This document shows, piece after piece, positions 62,205-64,000 of a stretch of DNA of 64,000 nt. Where the stretch lies: assembly GCA_910587815.1 (NCBI GenBank), contig CAJUNK010000002.1, positions 1 to 64,000 on the forward strand, given 5' to 3'. Source of the DNA: Candidatus Gastranaerophilales bacterium. GTDB lineage: Bacteria; Cyanobacteriota; Vampirovibrionia; Gastranaerophilales; Gastranaerophilaceae. Numbering within the stretch: position 1 is the stretch's first letter; every line of letters starts with the position of its first letter. The position numbers were made by a program, and so were the translations under genes. The notes below the pieces were generated by a model. The model was given only the letters and a program-made list of their open reading frames with translations. It was not told the DNA's origin and ran no database searches.

Positions 62205-63110
62205 CTATTTTACTTCAATCATTCTTTGAATTGATGTAAGGGCTTTTTTGCGAATTTCTTCTTCCACGGTCACTTCAAATTGATTGTGTATAAGCGAATT
62301 TAAAATATCTTCAAGTGTATTCCATTTCATATTATGGCAAACTAATTTGCTTGATGCCAAAATAAATTCTTTTTCAGGAAAATCTCTTTTTAATCTATCT
62401 ACAACGCCTTTTTCTGTTGCAATAATATAGGTTTTATGTTTTGTGCTTTCGCAATATTGCATAATTTGTGTAGTAGAGCCCACAAAATCAGCCAGTTTCA
62501 CAACTTCCTGATGGCATTCAGGATGAACCAGAATTTTTGCATCTTTATATAAAATTTTCATCTTTACAATTTCATCAGGGATAATTCGAAGATGCGTGGG
62601 GCAAAAGCCAGGATAGCTGATAACTTCAACATCAGGCAGGTTTTTTTGTACAAAGCTTCCAAGATAACAATCCGGTGCAAAGAGAACCTTTTTTGCATTC
62701 AAAGATTTTACAATATTGATAGCATTTGCACTTGTGCAGCAAATATCACATTCAGCCTTTACTTCTGCTGTAGAATTTACATAGCAAACAAGCGGAATAT
62801 CAGGGTTTTTAGCCTTAAATTCCTTTACCTGTTTTAAATTTATCATATCTGCCATATTGCAGCCTGAATTTTTATTTGGCAAAAGAACTTTTTTATCAGG
62901 AGATAATATTTTTGCAGTTTCTGCCATAAAATAGACGCCCGCAAAGATGATTATTTCAGCATCGGTTTTACTTGCAAGACGGCTAAGGCCCAGTGAATCG
63001 CCCACATAATCTGCCACAAGGTCAATTTCAGGATTTTGATAGCAATGTGCTAAAATTATTGCTTTCTTTTCCTTTTTCAACTTATTAATTTTGTCTGCAA
63101 GTTCAAGCAT
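62205..63110 (-). CDS. nadA: Quinolinate synthase A
   Basis: A [4Fe-4S] enzyme condensing iminoaspartate with dihydroxyacetone phosphate in NAD synthesis. 301 residues, the compact form. Motifs: AIILAHCYQNPEI, VGDSLGLSRLA, FAGVYFMAETAKIL, LPNKNSGCNMADM (first cluster Cys), YVNSTAEVKAECDICCTSANA, FAPDCYLG, HPECHQEV (second Cys), ATEKGVVDRLK and the last ligand Cys in LVCHNMKWNTLEDI. nadB and nadC are not in the window. The gene lies downstream of proA on the same strand, with a 115-bp gap. Confidence 0.97.
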   Translation of the reverse strand: MLELADKINKLKKEKKAIILAHCYQNPEIDLVADYVGDSLGLSRLASKTDAEIIIFAGVYFMAETAKILSPDKKVLLPNKNSGCNMADMINLKQVKEFKAKNPDIPLVCYVNSTAEVKAECDICCTSANAINIVKSLNAKKVLFAPDCYLGSFVQKNLPDVEVISYPGFCPTHLRIIPDEIVKMKILYKDAKILVHPECHQEVVKLADFVGSTTQIMQYCESTKHKTYIIATEKGVVDRLKRDFPEKEFILASSKLVCHNMKWNTLEDILNSLIHNQFEVTVEEEIRKKALTSIQRMIEVK

Positions 63111-63225
63111 TTGTTAAAATTTATCTTCTTTTTATTAATGTTTTTCCACTAATTCTAAACGGAACAAGATTTTTTTGCTTGTCCTTTTATTATGTTTTAT
63201 TATAAAACAAAAAATTTAAATGCCA

Positions 63226-64000
63226 CTATTTTAAATCTTTATGCTTAAAAGTTTTTATTCCTTTTGCATAAACATCCACAATTTGGCCTGTGCCTATAAG
63301 TTTATATTTATAAATACAAAGCCCATCCAGCCCTACAGGGCCTCTTGCGTGGGTTTTATTTGTTGAAATACCAACTTCTGCACCAAAACCGTATCTAAAA
63401 CCATCTGAAAATCTTGTGGATGTATTCTTAAATACACCGGCAGAATCCACATTATTCATAAAAATTTCAGCATTGTTTTCATCGTTTGTAATTATAGAAT
63501 CTGTATGGTGAGAACCAAAGGTGTTTATATGTTCTATTGCTTCATTTAAATTTTCTACAATTTTTGTGTTTAAAATAGTATCTGAATATTCTATGCCATA
63601 TTCTTCAGGGTTTTCAATCACTTCAATTCCTGCTTTTATTAAGGTTTGTTTCAATTCTTCACAATACTTAAAATTTTTATGGATAAGGATGGTTTCAACC
63701 GCATTGCAGGCTGTAGGATATTGTGTTTTTGCATCAATACATATTTTTTGCGCCATATCAAAATCTGCTGTTTCATCAATAAATATATGGCAAATGCCTG
63801 ATGCATGCCCTAAAACAGGGATTTTAGTATTTTCCTGAATGAATTTTACAAGCTTATTAGAGCCTCTTGGAATAATTAAATCAATATATCCATCCATATC
63901 AAGCATTTTTTTGATATCTTCATGAGAATATACAAGATTTACGGCATTTTTTGGAAAATTATCCACGTTATTCAATGCTTCATTAATTATTTCAAATATT
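63226..64000 (-). CDS. proA: Glutamate-5-semialdehyde dehydrogenase, partial (5' end beyond the window)
   Basis: Reduces gamma-glutamyl phosphate in proline synthesis. The frame is open to the window edge: codons upstream of the first possible start still read EIINEALNNVDNFPKNAVNLV. The true N-terminal 160 or so residues therefore lie outside. Visible motifs: DLIIPRGSNKLVKFI, PVLGHASGICHIFIDETAD, the catalytic cysteine in TACNAVETILIH, and FGAEVGISTNKTHARGPVGLDGLCIYKY near the end. The full family length is about 415 residues; 258 codons are present here. Confidence 0.95.
   Translation of the reverse strand, partial: IFEIINEALNNVDNFPKNAVNLVYSHEDIKKMLDMDGYIDLIIPRGSNKLVKFIQENTKIPVLGHASGICHIFIDETADFDMAQKICIDAKTQYPTACNAVETILIHKNFKYCEELKQTLIKAGIEVIENPEEYGIEYSDTILNTKIVENLNEAIEHINTFGSHHTDSIITNDENNAEIFMNNVDSAGVFKNTSTRFSDGFRYGFGAEVGISTNKTHARGPVGLDGLCIYKYKLIGTGQIVDVYAKGIKTFKHKDLK

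Overview
This window reads as a stretch of bacterial chromosome from an AT-rich, diderm, non-photosynthetic organism. My best guess is a gut-type relative of the cyanobacteria (Melainabacteria/Vampirovibrionia, Gastranaerophilales-like). The clues are: outer-membrane and LPS genes (KdsB, an LptF/LptG-family permease, and a TpsB/TpsA two-partner secretion pair); a YvcK/CofD protein with an N-terminal membrane anchor of the kind I associate with cyanobacteria; an LL-diaminopimelate-type aminotransferase; a GH57 branching-type enzyme; FolE2; and many lineage-specific proteins that share a short N-terminal F-[TKRS]-[GA] motif. No photosynthesis genes, rRNA, tRNA, CRISPR array or complete insertion sequence was seen. 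The taxonomic guess is inference; the gene calls come from motifs read in the translations.

Layout. 0.3-8.4 kb: a coiled-coil GH24 lysozyme-like protein, a putative HExxH metallopeptidase, ileS, an alpha-helical-repeat protein, a membrane/coiled-coil protein and a PQ-loop protein. 8.5-13.8 kb: a membrane gene apparently interrupted at two poly-A tracts, a nitrilase-family amidase, a NupC-type nucleoside transporter, an amidohydrolase and upp. 13.9-18.7 kb: a rightward run of a PxpA-like gene, yvcK, panB, panC and a membrane protein. 18.7-26.3 kb: leftward genes, mostly unknown proteins, then a wHTH protein, an RlmD-like methyltransferase and mtaB in overlapping order. 26.3-35.7 kb: a divergent tpsB/tpsA adhesin-secretion locus, a large TPR protein and kdsB. 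35.7-42.7 kb: a Flp-type pilin, an aminotransferase, the ffh - membrane protein - rpsP run, and a PadR/DUF512 pair. 42.8-45.8 kb: uppS, rdgB, a small duplicated protein, folE2 and an 84-residue tagged protein. 45.8-56.5 kb: LptF/G, tyrA, leuD-like, NAD-isocitrate dehydrogenase, a 606-residue unknown, a SIMPL protein, a peptide-binding lipoprotein, rmlD and manC. 56.5-64 kb: a RelA/SpoT-like protein carrying a G12 tract, an XRE regulator, an OppF-type ATPase, repeat-rich intergenic DNA, the GH57 enzyme, nadA and the 3' part of proA, which runs off the window.

How the genes fit together. Housekeeping biosynthesis dominates: pantothenate (panB/panC), NAD (nadA), proline (proA), tyrosine (tyrA), 2-oxoglutarate or leucine steps (leuD-like plus isocitrate dehydrogenase), folate or deazapurine precursors (folE2), isoprenoid lipid carrier (uppS), and sugar nucleotides and LPS (kdsB, manC, rmlD). 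Salvage and uptake are represented by upp, the NupC transporter and the oligopeptide binding protein with its ATPase. Surface interaction is suggested by the TpsA adhesin with its TpsB pore and by the Flp pilin. TTG starts appear repeatedly (nupC, panC, mtaB, the TPR gene, uppS).

The most interesting signals are a recurrent N-terminal F-x-G tag on otherwise unrelated proteins, a G12 homopolymer inside a tagged RelA/SpoT-like gene in which either one-base change creates an immediate stop, and a dispersed 19-bp palindromic element at gene ends.
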